From positions 372,001-436,000 of the forward strand of contig NZ_ATYB01000014.1 in assembly GCF_000427465.1 (NCBI RefSeq): 64,000 bases of DNA, given 5' to 3'. Shown here piece by piece: positions 27,710-36,827 of the stretch. The notes beneath the pieces are model-generated. The model saw nothing but the letters and a program-made list of their open reading frames with translations. It ran no database searches and was not told the DNA's origin. Each line of letters opens with the position of its first letter. Within the stretch, counting starts at the first letter, position 1. The translations under genes were made by a program, and so were the position numbers. This stretch comes from Sinorhizobium arboris LMG 14919. GTDB lineage: Bacteria > Pseudomonadota > Alphaproteobacteria > Rhizobiales > Rhizobiaceae.

Positions 27710-28699
27710 TTAGTCACCTTTGCCGCCCTGCAGGCGGGCCGGACCTATTCTGGGGCTCAGCCGTCCGATCGCGACATGGAGAGGATAGAGGCTGGCCGCG
27801 GCAAGGCCGGTCTCTGCCCAGAGCCTGAGCCCGATCGGCAGCGATGAGGCCAGCAGCCAAAGCGACTTGCCGAGCGTTTTCAGTCGGCCGGTGGGCGTCC
27901 CATCGCGCTGGTGCTCCATCAGTGTTGAGATGGCACCTTTTTCCAGGCTGCGGGCACGCGTCCATGAGGCCGTCGTGTGATGAGCCGGAACCGATTCCGC
28001 TACCCAGGCATCCGCAGCCCAGGCGAAGGAGAATCCTTTCGCCTGGGCCCGGTCGAAGAAATCCGCGTCGCCAATGCCGACGACATTGAGCGCCGGATCC
28101 ATGAACGGTCGCGGCATGCCGTCGAGCACCCCCCGCGTAATGAGGACATTGCCTGCAGAGTAAAGGACAGGCACAGGCCCGGTCCCGTGGTAGGGAGGCG
28201 CGAAGACGGGGTGCCGCTTCCATTTCTGCTCCCGCGGATGCCCGAAGACGGGAAGCTGCGGGCCGCCGACGATGTCCGCGTCATGGGCTTCCTGCACCGT
28301 CATCAGGCAATCGAGCCATTCGGGAGCGGCTATCTCGTCATCATAGATGACGGCCACGGCGCTGAGGCCCGGAAAAAGTTCGAGAGCCGCTGCCAGCCCG
28401 GTATTGCAGGCATGGGCGTATCCGTGGCGGCGTGCGACCACGACGGCGGAATCGACGGAGTGGCCGCTGAGAAAGCCCTTGGCCGCCTGCGCCCCGGCAA
28501 GCCCGTCCGCGTCGTTATCGACCACGATCGTCGCCAGGGGGACGTCGGGTCGCTGCGAAACGATGGTTTTCAGCGTCTTGACGAGATGATCCGGACGCCG
28601 GAACGTCGGCACAAGCACGACGAGCTCGATGTCCGACGCATCTTCCAGCTTCGTCTGAAAATGGATGAAACTGTCCTGGCCGTTCGACGTCATCGTCAA
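27710..28699 (-). CDS. Family 2 glycosyltransferase
   Basis: The 329-residue GT-A enzyme has an N-terminal nucleotide-sugar fold (ELVVLVPTFRRPDHLVKTLK), VVDNDADG, and a YDDEIAAPEW metal-binding acidic cluster (about residues 120-130). The acceptor part includes NVVGIGDADFFDRAQAKGF. The hydrophobic C-terminus (about residues 270-305) suggests membrane association. It probably adds sugars to a surface polysaccharide, but nothing nearby identifies the substrate. It is convergent with the flagellar block and stands alone. Confidence 0.85.
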   Translation of the reverse strand: MTMTSNGQDSFIHFQTKLEDASDIELVVLVPTFRRPDHLVKTLKTIVSQRPDVPLATIVVDNDADGLAGAQAAKGFLSGHSVDSAVVVARRHGYAHACNTGLAAALELFPGLSAVAVIYDDEIAAPEWLDCLMTVQEAHDADIVGGPQLPVFGHPREQKWKRHPVFAPPYHGTGPVPVLYSAGNVLITRGVLDGMPRPFMDPALNVVGIGDADFFDRAQAKGFSFAWAADAWVAESVPAHHTTASWTRARSLEKGAISTLMEHQRDGTPTGRLKTLGKSLWLLASSLPIGLRLWAETGLAAASLYPLHVAIGRLSPRIGPARLQGGKGD

Positions 28700-29005
28700 A
28701 GCTCGCGCCGGTTCGATAGAATGACTACAGCAAATCTTCCTAAACAGAGGTTGAATCCGAAACAGCCTTTCGAATGAGGATTTTACGCCCGGTCTCGGCG
28801 ATGCAAAAGTCGGAATCGTCGATGGCTCCTACATCGGCCTCTCATTCGTGCAACGAAATCGTCGCGTCGGGGAGAGGAAGGCGCTTCCATGCGCCCGAGG
28901 CACTTGCAATTATGCGTTTGGAACAGCATAGGGCGCATGCAGGCAATCGCCGAATGCGGCTTTATTTAGAGTGTGCCGCGTTCGGAACAAATCGGGAGAT
29001 ACGCC
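28700..29005. other. Divergent intergenic region, glycosyltransferase / folD
   Basis: This 306-base gap must contain both divergent promoters. No confident -35/-10 pair, RNA or repeat was recognised. An open frame upstream of folD starts at 28973 (GTG), but a better ribosome site supports 29006. Confidence 0.3.
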
Positions 29006-29905
29006 GTGACGACTGTGATTGATGGCAAGAATGTTGCTGCTTCGGTCATCGAAACCGTGAAATCCGCGACCAGGACTCTGGAAAGCGAAACGGGCGTGCG
29101 CGCGGGCCTCGCGGTTGTCATCGTCGGGGACGATCCCGCAAGCCATACTTACGTATCGGCAAAAAGCAGGATGGCCAAGGAATGCGGCTTCGTCTCGGTC
29201 CAGCATACGCTGCCGGAAGAAACCTCGCAGGAGGAACTCGCCGCACTGGTCGCCGAGCTCAATGCGGATTCGTCCATACACGGCATTCTCGTGCAACTGC
29301 CTTTGCCGAAGCATCTTCGCTCGGAGCCGATCATCCAGTCGATTCTTCCGGAAAAGGACGTCGACGGTCTGCATGTCGTCAATGCCGGAAAACTCGCGAC
29401 CGGCGACCTCGAAGGCGGGCTCGTCTCCTGCACCCCCGCCGGCGCCATGGTCTTCGTGCGCCGGACCTACGGTGAGGACCTTTCCGGGCTCAACGCCGTC
29501 GTCATCGGTCGCTCCAATCTCTTCGGCAAGCCGATGTCCGCCCTGCTTCTCGCCGCCAATGCGACAGTCACGACGGCGCATTCGCGCACCAAGGACCTGC
29601 CGGCCGTTTGCCGCAACGCGGATATCCTGGTCGCCGCGGTCGGACGTCCCGAAATGGTCAAGGCGGATTGGGTCAAGCCCGGCGCGATGGTGATCGATGT
29701 CGGTATCAACCGCGTCCCGGCGCCGGAGCGGGGCGAGGGCAAGACGAAGCTCGTCGGCGATGTCGCCTTCGAGGAGTGCGCGGAGCTTGCAGGCGTGATC
29801 ACGCCGGTGCCGGGAGGGGTGGGGCCGATGACGATAGCCATGCTGATGGCGAACACGATCATCACCGCCTGCCGCATGGCCGGCCGGAGGCCTCCGAAGT
29901 TCTGA
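29006..29905 (+). CDS. folD: FolD, methylenetetrahydrofolate dehydrogenase/cyclohydrolase
   Basis: FolD interconverts 5,10-methylene-THF and 10-formyl-THF with NADP. GTG 29006 follows GGGAG and gives 299 residues, the family norm. The catalytic YVSAK motif is at residues 49-53. Other FolD motifs are [25 protein letters not shown] and CTPAGAM. The dinucleotide site is [17 protein letters not shown], and [19 protein letters not shown] lies near the end. Confidence 0.96.
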   Translation: MTTVIDGKNVAASVIETVKSATRTLESETGVRAGLAVVIVGDDPASHTYVSAKSRMAKECGFVSVQHTLPEETSQEELAALVAELNADSSIHGILVQLPLPKHLRSEPIIQSILPEKDVDGLHVVNAGKLATGDLEGGLVSCTPAGAMVFVRRTYGEDLSGLNAVVIGRSNLFGKPMSALLLAANATVTTAHSRTKDLPAVCRNADILVAAVGRPEMVKADWVKPGAMVIDVGINRVPAPERGEGKTKLVGDVAFEECAELAGVITPVPGGVGPMTIAMLMANTIITACRMAGRRPPKF

Positions 29906-29936
29906 CACCGCTTGGGTCTAAGACGACCCTCCCCAA

Positions 29937-29956
29937 CCCCTCCCAAGGGGGAGGGG
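29937..29956. terminator. Palindromic hairpin between convergent folD and aglR
   Basis: CCCCTCCC (29937-29944) pairs with GGGAGGGG (29949-29956), with a 4-base loop. This CCCCTCCC/GGGAGGGG element is common in rhizobial intergenic DNA. It may terminate both convergent genes; no T-run follows on either side. Confidence 0.45.
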
Positions 29957-30066
29957 CTTCATTGCTGCGCCCGCTGCATGCTTTTTCGGCCGTCCACTCT
30001 GCTGGAGCGGTCCGGAAAGGCGGGACGGGAGGGGGGAAGCGGCTTCCGTAACGATCGATCGCGGCT

Positions 30067-31098
30067 CTACCTGTCCGGGGCGGGTCCCGTCGAGGCGCGC
30101 ACGATCAGTTCGGCGCGCCACAGCTCCTGCTCGGGATAGTTTCCCTGATTGAGGATGCCGCCGATCAGCCGCTTGGCGATGCGTGCACCGGCTCCGCGAA
30201 GGGAGGAGCGCGTCGTCGTCAGCGGTACGCTGAAGTTCTCGGGCTTCAGCATCGGCAGGACGTCGTCATGGGCGATGAGGGAGATGTCGGTGCCGATGGC
30301 GAGGCCGGCCTGGTTGATCGCGCGTACGGCGCCGAGCGCCAGCACTGTACTGGAACAGAGAACGGCGGTTGGCGGGTCTGACCGCTTGAGGAAGCGCTGC
30401 ATGCTCAGGTAGCCGTGTTCGTCGGTCATCGCCGAGTGATGCACGAGGGCATCGTCGAGGCTGAGGCCCTTCTCCGCGAGCGCACGCATCAGCCCCTTCT
30501 TCCGGCGGATGGAGAAGGTCAGGTGGTCCGGCCCGTTGATCAGGCCGATGCGGTGATGGCCGAGTTGAATGAGAAGCTTGGCCGCGTCGTAGAAGGCGCC
30601 GGTATTGTCCACGTCGAGAAAAGGATAGTCCCGGGGCCCGCCGATCGAGCGGCCATGCACGACGAAGGGAATGGAAAGAGCCTTCAGCATCTCGATGCGG
30701 GGATCGTTGGCGCGCATATAGGCGATGAAGACCGCGTCGACATTGCCGCTTGCCGCAAGCCGGCGGAAGGTCGCCTCCTCGTCTTCCGGCGCACTGGGGT
30801 TCAAGACGAAGTGGAAATCGTGCTCGACCGCTTCCTCGGCAAGCCCGGCCAGGAATTCGCCGAAATGGATGTCGGAATCGATGCCGGATGCGATCGGCAT
30901 GACGAGCCCGATCGAATAGGCTTTCCCGGTCGCGAGGCGTTGTGCGGCGCGATTGGGCCTATAGCCCGTCTCACGCACCGCCTCCAGCACCCGCGCCCGC
31001 GTCTCCGCATTGACCTCCGGATAGCCGTTCAGCGCCCGGCTGACCGTAGTCTGGGACAGGCCGAGCAGTTCCGCCAACTGCTTGAGATTGACCGGCAT
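30067..31098 (-). CDS. aglR: AglR, LacI-family repressor of the alpha-glucoside operon
   Basis: The 343-residue LacI-family repressor begins at 31098, with GGAAGGA as the ribosome site; the frame is open further upstream. The helix-turn-helix is MPVNLKQLAELLGLSQTTVS with RALNGYPEVNAETRARV. The periplasmic-binding-protein fold follows (YSIGLVMPIASGIDSDIHFG to IAHDDVLPMLKPENFSVPLT). It is divergent from aglE. One 12-bp operator lies in its own leader and an identical one lies before aglE, so it likely represses both. Confidence 0.93.
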   Translation of the reverse strand: MPVNLKQLAELLGLSQTTVSRALNGYPEVNAETRARVLEAVRETGYRPNRAAQRLATGKAYSIGLVMPIASGIDSDIHFGEFLAGLAEEAVEHDFHFVLNPSAPEDEEATFRRLAASGNVDAVFIAYMRANDPRIEMLKALSIPFVVHGRSIGGPRDYPFLDVDNTGAFYDAAKLLIQLGHHRIGLINGPDHLTFSIRRKKGLMRALAEKGLSLDDALVHHSAMTDEHGYLSMQRFLKRSDPPTAVLCSSTVLALGAVRAINQAGLAIGTDISLIAHDDVLPMLKPENFSVPLTTTRSSLRGAGARIAKRLIGGILNQGNYPEQELWRAELIVRASTGPAPDR

Positions 31099-31113
31099 GG
31101 CGAGAATTCCTTC

Positions 31114-31125
31114 CAAAGCGCTTTG
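31114..31125. promoter_or_regulatory. LacI-type operator O1 in the aglR leader
   Basis: CAAAGCGCTTTG is a perfect 12-bp palindrome with the central CG common to LacI-family operators. It lies 16 bases before the aglR start, so binding should repress aglR itself. An identical copy is at 31317-31328, 203 bp away centre to centre. Confidence 0.8.
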
Positions 31126-31316
31126 AATATCTTTTTCATTTTTCTTGCTTCGGCAAGCACCTCTCATGTCCTGTATCATCGAGAACCCGCTCAAAAAAGC
31201 GAAAAACCGGGATCTTGCGCCGCAAAACGTTGCCGCAGAGCAAAATGGCAGCACGTTTTTGAACGCGGAGGAAAGCTCTTGACTCTTTGTTTGCGGCAAT
31301 GGAGTGTTAGCGAACT

Positions 31317-31328
31317 CAAAGCGCTTTG
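31317..31328. promoter_or_regulatory. LacI-type operator O2 upstream of aglE
   Basis: A second identical CAAAGCGCTTTG palindrome lies about 90 bases before the aglE start. A TTGACT (31279-31284) could be the -35 element of the agl promoter, placing the operator just downstream of the -10 region, a typical repressor position. The -10 itself is not clear. Confidence 0.8.
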
Positions 31329-31418
31329 AATTCGCGTCCCCGAATTGCGTGCCGCGAACTCGCGCTTTGACATTTGCCCGAGGCGTCCGCCCGGGCTTCT
31401 TTTTGGGGAGGAACAGAG

Positions 31419-32777
31419 GTGAAAAGATCATTGCAGATCGGTGTGGCCGCACTCGCATTGCTGGCAGGGACCGCCGGCGCTGCCGACCTGAAGTTCAAGC
31501 CGGGAGAGGATTCGAAATTCAACTGGGCGAGCCTGGAGGAGTTCAGGAAGGGGCACGACCTCAAGGGCCAGACGCTCACGATCTTCGGCCCCTGGCGCGG
31601 CGAGGACGAGGCTCTGTTCAAGAGCGTCTATGCCTATTTCGTCGAGGCGACCGGCGTGGAGCTGAAATATTCCTCCTCGGAAAACTATGAGCAGCAGATC
31701 GTCATCGATACGCAGGCGGGAAGCCCGCCGGACGTTGCAATCCTGCCGCAGCCTGGTCTCATCGCCGATCTGGCCGCCAAGGGCCTTCTGACGCCGCTCG
31801 GCGACGAAACCAAGCAATGGCTCCTCGACAACTATGCTGCGGGCCAGTCCTGGGTCGACCTCTCCACCTATAACGGCAAGGACGGAACGCCGGCGCTTTA
31901 CGCCTTCCCATACAAGATCGACGTGAAGTCGCTCGTCTGGTACGTGCCCGAAAACTTCGAGGATGCCGGCTACGAAGTGCCGAAGACCATGGAAGAACTG
32001 AAGGCGCTGACGGAGAAGATCGCCGAAGATGGCGAAAAGCCATGGTGCATCGGATTAGGCTCGGGCGGCGCGACCGGCTGGCCGGCGACCGACTGGGTCG
32101 AGGACCTGATGCTGCGCACCCAAACCGCCGAGGTCTACGACAAGTGGGTGAAGAACGAGATACCCTTCACCGATGCGGCAGTTACGGGAGCGCTGGAAGA
32201 GTTCGGCTGGTTCGCTCGCAATGACGCCTTCGTCGACGGCGGTGCAGCGGCGGTCGCATCGACGGACTTCCGCGACAGCCCGAAGGGTCTCTTCAGTTCA
32301 CCGCCGAAGTGCTACCTGCATCACCAGGCTTCGTTCATTCCGTCTTTCTTCCCGGAGGGCAAGGTCGTGGGAGAGGATGCGGATTTCTTCTACATGCCGC
32401 CCTATGAAAGCAAGAAGGAGCTGGGCAATCCGGTGCTCGGTGCAGGCACGCTTGCAATGATCACCAGAGACACGCCGGCTGCGCGCGCCTTCATCGAGTT
32501 CCTGAAGACCCCGATCGCCCACGAGGTCTGGATGGCGCAGACGAGCTTCCTCACGCCTTACAAGAGCGTGAATGTCGATGTCTATGGAAATCCGCCGCTG
32601 AAGAAGCAGGGTGAAATCCTGCTGAACGCGACGACGTTCCGTTTCGACGGCTCCGACCTGATGCCGGGCAAAATCGGTGCCGGCGCCTTCTGGACCGGCA
32701 TGGTCGACTTCGTCGGTGGCAAGTCTTCGGCCGACGTTGCAGCCGGCGTACAGAAGGCCTGGGAGGCCATCAAGTAA
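31419..32777 (+). CDS. aglE: AglE, alpha-glucoside-binding protein
   Basis: This is the 452-residue periplasmic binding protein of an ABC importer for alpha-glucosides such as sucrose, maltose and trehalose. The GTG start at 31419 follows GGGGAGGAA. The signal peptide ends LLAGTAGAADL. The family 1 solute-binding fold is seen in TLTIFGPWRGEDEALFKSVY, GSPPDVAILPQPG and the C-terminal TSFLTPYKSVN. It is the first gene of aglEFGAK. A hairpin downstream should favour aglE mRNA over the permease genes. Confidence 0.94.
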   Translation: MKRSLQIGVAALALLAGTAGAADLKFKPGEDSKFNWASLEEFRKGHDLKGQTLTIFGPWRGEDEALFKSVYAYFVEATGVELKYSSSENYEQQIVIDTQAGSPPDVAILPQPGLIADLAAKGLLTPLGDETKQWLLDNYAAGQSWVDLSTYNGKDGTPALYAFPYKIDVKSLVWYVPENFEDAGYEVPKTMEELKALTEKIAEDGEKPWCIGLGSGGATGWPATDWVEDLMLRTQTAEVYDKWVKNEIPFTDAAVTGALEEFGWFARNDAFVDGGAAAVASTDFRDSPKGLFSSPPKCYLHHQASFIPSFFPEGKVVGEDADFFYMPPYESKKELGNPVLGAGTLAMITRDTPAARAFIEFLKTPIAHEVWMAQTSFLTPYKSVNVDVYGNPPLKKQGEILLNATTFRFDGSDLMPGKIGAGAFWTGMVDFVGGKSSADVAAGVQKAWEAIK

Positions 32778-32824
32778 CATCAGGTCAGGCAGAGGGTGGG
32801 GGCATCGCCTGCCTGTTCCTTATT

Positions 32825-32853
32825 GCGGGCGGCCCTCCGGCAAGGGGGCCCGC
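32825..32853 (+). other. Intercistronic hairpin between aglE and aglF
   Basis: GCGGGC (32825-32830) pairs with GCCCGC (32848-32853), with an inner CCC/GGG stem. A hairpin after the binding-protein gene commonly protects its mRNA so that more binding protein than permease is made. No T-run is present. Confidence 0.5.
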
Positions 32854-32932
32854 CTGACCAAAGCGGCAGCGACCGTGTGCAAAGCGCCTGGAAGCAGACG
32901 CCTCCGAAGGCGTGAGAGGGGAGGAATGTGTC

Positions 32933-33943
32933 ATGGAGCAGTTGATTGCTGCCATTCTTACGATGGTGGCCGGTGTTCTGGTCTGCGCAGCCTATTTCTG
33001 GAGTACGAATCTCGTTCTCGACTGGATCTTCCCCTCCAAGGGGAAATTCGGTGCCGTTGCCTCGCGGAACCTGCGCATCGCGAACGGCATTCGTCCCTGG
33101 CTGTTTCTCGCTCCGGCCCTGCTGGCGCTGACGCTCTATCTCGTCTACCCCGTCGTCCAATCGGTCTGGTTGAGCCTGCACGGACGGGGAGGCCAGAATT
33201 TCGTCGGCCTGCGCAACTACCTCTGGATGATCAATGACGGCGAATTCCGCCAGTCTATCTTCAACAATTTCCTCTGGCTCCTGGTCGTGCCGGCACTTTC
33301 GACCTTCTTCGGCCTCATCATCGCAGCGCTGACCGACCGCATCTGGTGGGGCAATATAGCCAAGACGCTGATTTTCATGCCGATGGCGATTTCGTTCGTC
33401 GGCGCAGCCGTCATCTGGAAATTCATCTATGATTACCGGGCCGCAGGCTCCGAGCAGATCGGCCTCCTGAACGCGATCGTCGTCGCGCTTGGCGGCGAGC
33501 CGCAGGCGTGGATCACGCTGCCCTTCTGGAACAACTTCTTCCTGATGGTCATTCTCATCTGGATCCAGACCGGCTTTGCCATGGTCATCCTTTCGGCGGC
33601 GTTGCGCGGCATTCCGGAGGAAACGATCGAGGCGGCGGTCATCGACGGCGCCAATGGCTGGCAGATTTTCTTCAAGATCATGGTGCCGCAGATCTGGGGC
33701 ACGATCGCCGTCGTCTGGACGACCATCACCATTCTGGTCCTGAAGGTCTTCGACATCGTGCTCGCGATGACGAACGGGCAATGGCAGAGCCAGGTGCTCG
33801 CCAACCTTATGTTCGACTGGATGTTCCGCGGCGGCGGTGACTTCGGCCGGGGCGCGGCAATCGCGGTTGTCATCATGATCCTGGTCATACCGATCATGAT
33901 CTGGAACATCCGCAACGCGACCAGGGAAACGGGGGGCCACTGA
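32933..33943 (+). CDS. aglF: AglF, alpha-glucoside ABC transporter permease
   Basis: The 336-residue membrane protein starts at ATG 32933 after GGGGAGG (GTG 32912 is an open alternative). It has MalF-like layout: helices in the N-terminal third and the EAA loop in the C-terminal half (EETIEAAVIDGANGWQIFFK, IMVPQIWGTI). It forms the channel with AglG. Confidence 0.93.
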   Translation: MEQLIAAILTMVAGVLVCAAYFWSTNLVLDWIFPSKGKFGAVASRNLRIANGIRPWLFLAPALLALTLYLVYPVVQSVWLSLHGRGGQNFVGLRNYLWMINDGEFRQSIFNNFLWLLVVPALSTFFGLIIAALTDRIWWGNIAKTLIFMPMAISFVGAAVIWKFIYDYRAAGSEQIGLLNAIVVALGGEPQAWITLPFWNNFFLMVILIWIQTGFAMVILSAALRGIPEETIEAAVIDGANGWQIFFKIMVPQIWGTIAVVWTTITILVLKVFDIVLAMTNGQWQSQVLANLMFDWMFRGGGDFGRGAAIAVVIMILVIPIMIWNIRNATRETGGH

Positions 33944-33944
33944 G

Positions 33945-35090
33945 ATGAATCCATCAAGGCGTTCTCCGCTCACCTGGGTCGTGCATCTTTCCGTCCTGCT
34001 TCTGGTCCTGCTTTGGACCCTGCCGACGGCCGGCCTCCTGATTTCGTCCTTGCGCGACAAGGACCAGCTCGCCGTTTCCGGCTGGTGGACGGCTCTTTCC
34101 AGCTCGTCGCGCAATGCCGTCGCGCGCGCGCCCTCGGCCGAGAGCCAAGTCGAGCGCGACGGCAAGTTCGTGATTTCCGGCAACCTGCTCGAAGGCCAGG
34201 GCGGCAAGGTCTCCGCCTTCGGCTTTTCGAGTCGCGAACCCACCGAGTTCAAGCCCGGCGAAACGGCCGAGCTCAACGACGGCGAGAGGCTGACGGTCCA
34301 GACCGACGGCAGTTTCGAAATCGTTTCGGATCAGCGGATGGAGGGGGCGCGCGGCCAGCGGATATTCTACACGGCCACCACGCCGCCGCGTTTCACGCTC
34401 GACAATTATGCCGAGGTTCTGAGTGCGGCGGGCATCGGCAGATCCTTCCTGAATTCGCTGACCGTCGCCGTTCCCTCGACCGTCATTCCCATCCTGATTG
34501 CGGCCTTCGCGGCTTACGCACTCGCATGGATGCCTTTTCCCGGCCGCGCGGTCCTGCTCGCCGTCGTGGTCGGCCTTCTGGTCGTGCCGCTGCAGATGTC
34601 GCTCATCCCGCTGCTGCAGCTTTACAACGGGGTCGGCGCCTTTTTCGGCGTGTCCGCCAAGACCTATATGGGCATCTGGCTCGCCCATACCGGCTTCGGG
34701 CTGCCGCTCGCGATCTATCTCCTGCGCAACTACATGGCCGGGCTGCCGCGCGAGATCATGGAATCCGCACGCGTCGACGGCGCCAGCGATTTCGACATCT
34801 TCGTCAAGATCATTCTACCTCTGTCGTTTCCGGCGCTCGCCTCCTTTGCCATCTTCCAGTTCCTGTGGACCTGGAACGATCTCCTCGTCGCCATCGTCTT
34901 CCTCGGCGCAGGCGACGACAAGCTGGTGCTGACCGGGCGCCTCGTCAATCTCCTCGGCTCTCGCGGCGGCAACTGGGAAATCCTCACCGCCTCCGCCTTC
35001 ATCACCATCGTCGTTCCGCTGATCGTCTTCTTCACCCTGCAACGCTACCTCGTGCGCGGCCTGCTGGCTGGGTCGGTCAAGGGCGGCTGA
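33945..35090 (+). CDS. aglG: AglG, alpha-glucoside ABC transporter permease
   Basis: The 381-residue MalG-like permease carries the EAA loop PREIMESARVDGASDFDIFV followed by KIILPLSFPALASFAIFQFL. The first periplasmic loop is unusually long (about residues 40-150), rich in Ser and Glu. It begins one base after the aglF stop and precedes aglA by 29 bases. Confidence 0.93.
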   Translation: MNPSRRSPLTWVVHLSVLLLVLLWTLPTAGLLISSLRDKDQLAVSGWWTALSSSSRNAVARAPSAESQVERDGKFVISGNLLEGQGGKVSAFGFSSREPTEFKPGETAELNDGERLTVQTDGSFEIVSDQRMEGARGQRIFYTATTPPRFTLDNYAEVLSAAGIGRSFLNSLTVAVPSTVIPILIAAFAAYALAWMPFPGRAVLLAVVVGLLVVPLQMSLIPLLQLYNGVGAFFGVSAKTYMGIWLAHTGFGLPLAIYLLRNYMAGLPREIMESARVDGASDFDIFVKIILPLSFPALASFAIFQFLWTWNDLLVAIVFLGAGDDKLVLTGRLVNLLGSRGGNWEILTASAFITIVVPLIVFFTLQRYLVRGLLAGSVKGG

Positions 35091-35119
35091 TCCATTTCAG
35101 ACAAGGAACCCTGAACAGC

Positions 35120-36808
35120 ATGACAATGAACGAAACGATCGGGACCGAAACGGCGGGCTCCCTTCTCGAGCCCGTCTCCCTCCTTGGGCCCGATAGGGAC
35201 TGGTGGCGGGGCGCGGTGATCTACCAGATCTATCCGCGTTCCTTTCAGGACACCAATGGCGATGGCATCGGCGATCTGCAGGGCATCACGGCCCGGCTGC
35301 CCCACATCGCCGGACTCGGCGCGGATGCGATCTGGATATCGCCGTTCTTCACGTCGCCGATGCGGGACTTCGGCTACGACGTCTCGAACTATGTGGATGT
35401 CGACCCGATCTTCGGGACGCTCGGAGACTTCGACGCGCTGATCGCCGAGGCCCATCGGCTCGGCCTCCGGGTGATGATCGACCTTGTGCTGTCGCATACC
35501 TCCGACCGGCATCCCTGGTTCGTCGAAAGCCGCTCCAGCCGCAGCAATCCGAAAGCGGGCTGGTACGTCTGGGCGGATTCGAAACCGGACGGCACGCCGC
35601 CCAACAACTGGCTGTCGATTTTCGGCGGCTCCGCCTGGCAGTGGGATCCAACGCGCCAGCAGTACTACCTCCACAATTTTCTCACCTCGCAGCCCGACCT
35701 CAATCTGCACAATCCTGAGGTTCAAGAAGCCCTGCTCGCCGTCGAGCGCTTCTGGCTGGAGCGCGGCGTCGACGGTTTCCGGCTCGACACGATCAACTTC
35801 TATTTCCACGACCGCGAGCTGCGGGACAACCCGGCCCTGGCGCCGGAGCGGCGAAACGCCTCGACCGCGCCGGCAGTCAATCCCTATAACTACCAGGAGC
35901 ATATCTACGACAAGAACCGGCCGGAGAATCTCGAATTCCTGAAGCGTTTCCGTGCGGTGATGGACGAGTTCCCGGCTGTCGCCGCCGTCGGCGAAGTCGG
36001 CGACAGCCAGCGCGGCCTCGAGATCGCCGGCGAATATACGTCCGGCGGCGACAAGGTGCATATGTGCTACGCCTTCGAGTTCCTGGCGCCCGAACAACTG
36101 ACGCCGCAGCGCGTGGCCGAGGTCCTGCGAGACTTCCAGAGGGCGGCTCCCGAAGGCTGGGCCTGCTGGGCGTTCTCGAACCATGACGTCGTTCGCCACG
36201 TCAGCCGCTGGGCTGATGGCGTCACCGACCATGCCGCCCATGCGAAGCTGCTCGCGAGCCTGTTGATGGCGCTGCGCGGTACCGTCTGCATCTATCAGGG
36301 CGAGGAACTCGCGCTTGCCGAAGCGGAGCTCGCCTATGAGGATCTCCAGGATCCCTACGGCATCCAGTTCTGGCCCGACTTCAAGGGCCGCGACGGCTGC
36401 CGCACGCCGATGGCGTGGGAGAGCCTGCCTGATGGCGGTTTCAGCAGCGCGAGGCCGTGGCTGCCGATTTCCGAGAGCCACCTTCCGCAGGCGGTCGCCG
36501 TGCAGGAGGGCGATCCGACCTCGGTGCTGCATCACTACCGCCGTTTCCTCGCCTTCAGAAAAGCGCATCCGGCCCTGGCCAAGGGAGATATCGAATTCGT
36601 CGAGACCAGGGGCTCCCTGCTCGGATTCCTGCGCAGCTATGGCAGCGAAAAACTGTTCTGCCTGTTCAATATGAGCGACCAGCCTGCGACAAAGGAACTG
36701 CCGATAAAGCGGCTGGAGCCGCTCGAGGGCCACGGTTTCGTTTCTGAGATACTGGATCACGAGGTCAAGCTACCGGCCTGGGGCGCGTTTTTCGCGCGCC
36801 TGGCCTGA
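35120..36808 (+). CDS. aglA: AglA, alpha-glucosidase (GH13)
   Basis: The 562-residue cytoplasmic enzyme hydrolyses imported alpha-glucosides. GH13 regions are clear: VIYQIYPRSFQDTNGDGIGD, DLVLSHTSDRHPWF, the nucleophile Asp 223 in FRLDTINFYF, the acid Glu 292 in VGEVGD, and Asp 356 in FSNHDVVR. ATG 35120 follows AAGGAA; ATG 35126 is also possible. The same frame stays open far upstream through aglG, but that stretch is a shadow. Confidence 0.94.
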   Translation: MTMNETIGTETAGSLLEPVSLLGPDRDWWRGAVIYQIYPRSFQDTNGDGIGDLQGITARLPHIAGLGADAIWISPFFTSPMRDFGYDVSNYVDVDPIFGTLGDFDALIAEAHRLGLRVMIDLVLSHTSDRHPWFVESRSSRSNPKAGWYVWADSKPDGTPPNNWLSIFGGSAWQWDPTRQQYYLHNFLTSQPDLNLHNPEVQEALLAVERFWLERGVDGFRLDTINFYFHDRELRDNPALAPERRNASTAPAVNPYNYQEHIYDKNRPENLEFLKRFRAVMDEFPAVAAVGEVGDSQRGLEIAGEYTSGGDKVHMCYAFEFLAPEQLTPQRVAEVLRDFQRAAPEGWACWAFSNHDVVRHVSRWADGVTDHAAHAKLLASLLMALRGTVCIYQGEELALAEAELAYEDLQDPYGIQFWPDFKGRDGCRTPMAWESLPDGGFSSARPWLPISESHLPQAVAVQEGDPTSVLHHYRRFLAFRKAHPALAKGDIEFVETRGSLLGFLRSYGSEKLFCLFNMSDQPATKELPIKRLEPLEGHGFVSEILDHEVKLPAWGAFFARLA

Positions 36809-36827
36809 GAACCGAGGGGAGGGTGCC

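Noticed and set aside
31215..31275. Imperfect inverted repeat (CAAAACGT / ACGTTTTTG) in the aglR-aglE gap as a third operator
   Set aside because: The arms differ in length and spacing and do not match the two perfect AglR palindromes; too weak to call.
35045..36760. Antisense ORF of 571 codons opposite aglA
   Set aside because: Shadow of the GH13 enzyme; all catalytic motifs are on the + strand.
34013..36808. ORF of 931 codons covering aglG and aglA
   Set aside because: The first 369 codons are an Arg-rich shadow of aglG in another frame; GH13 similarity begins only after ATG 35120, which has its own ribosome site.
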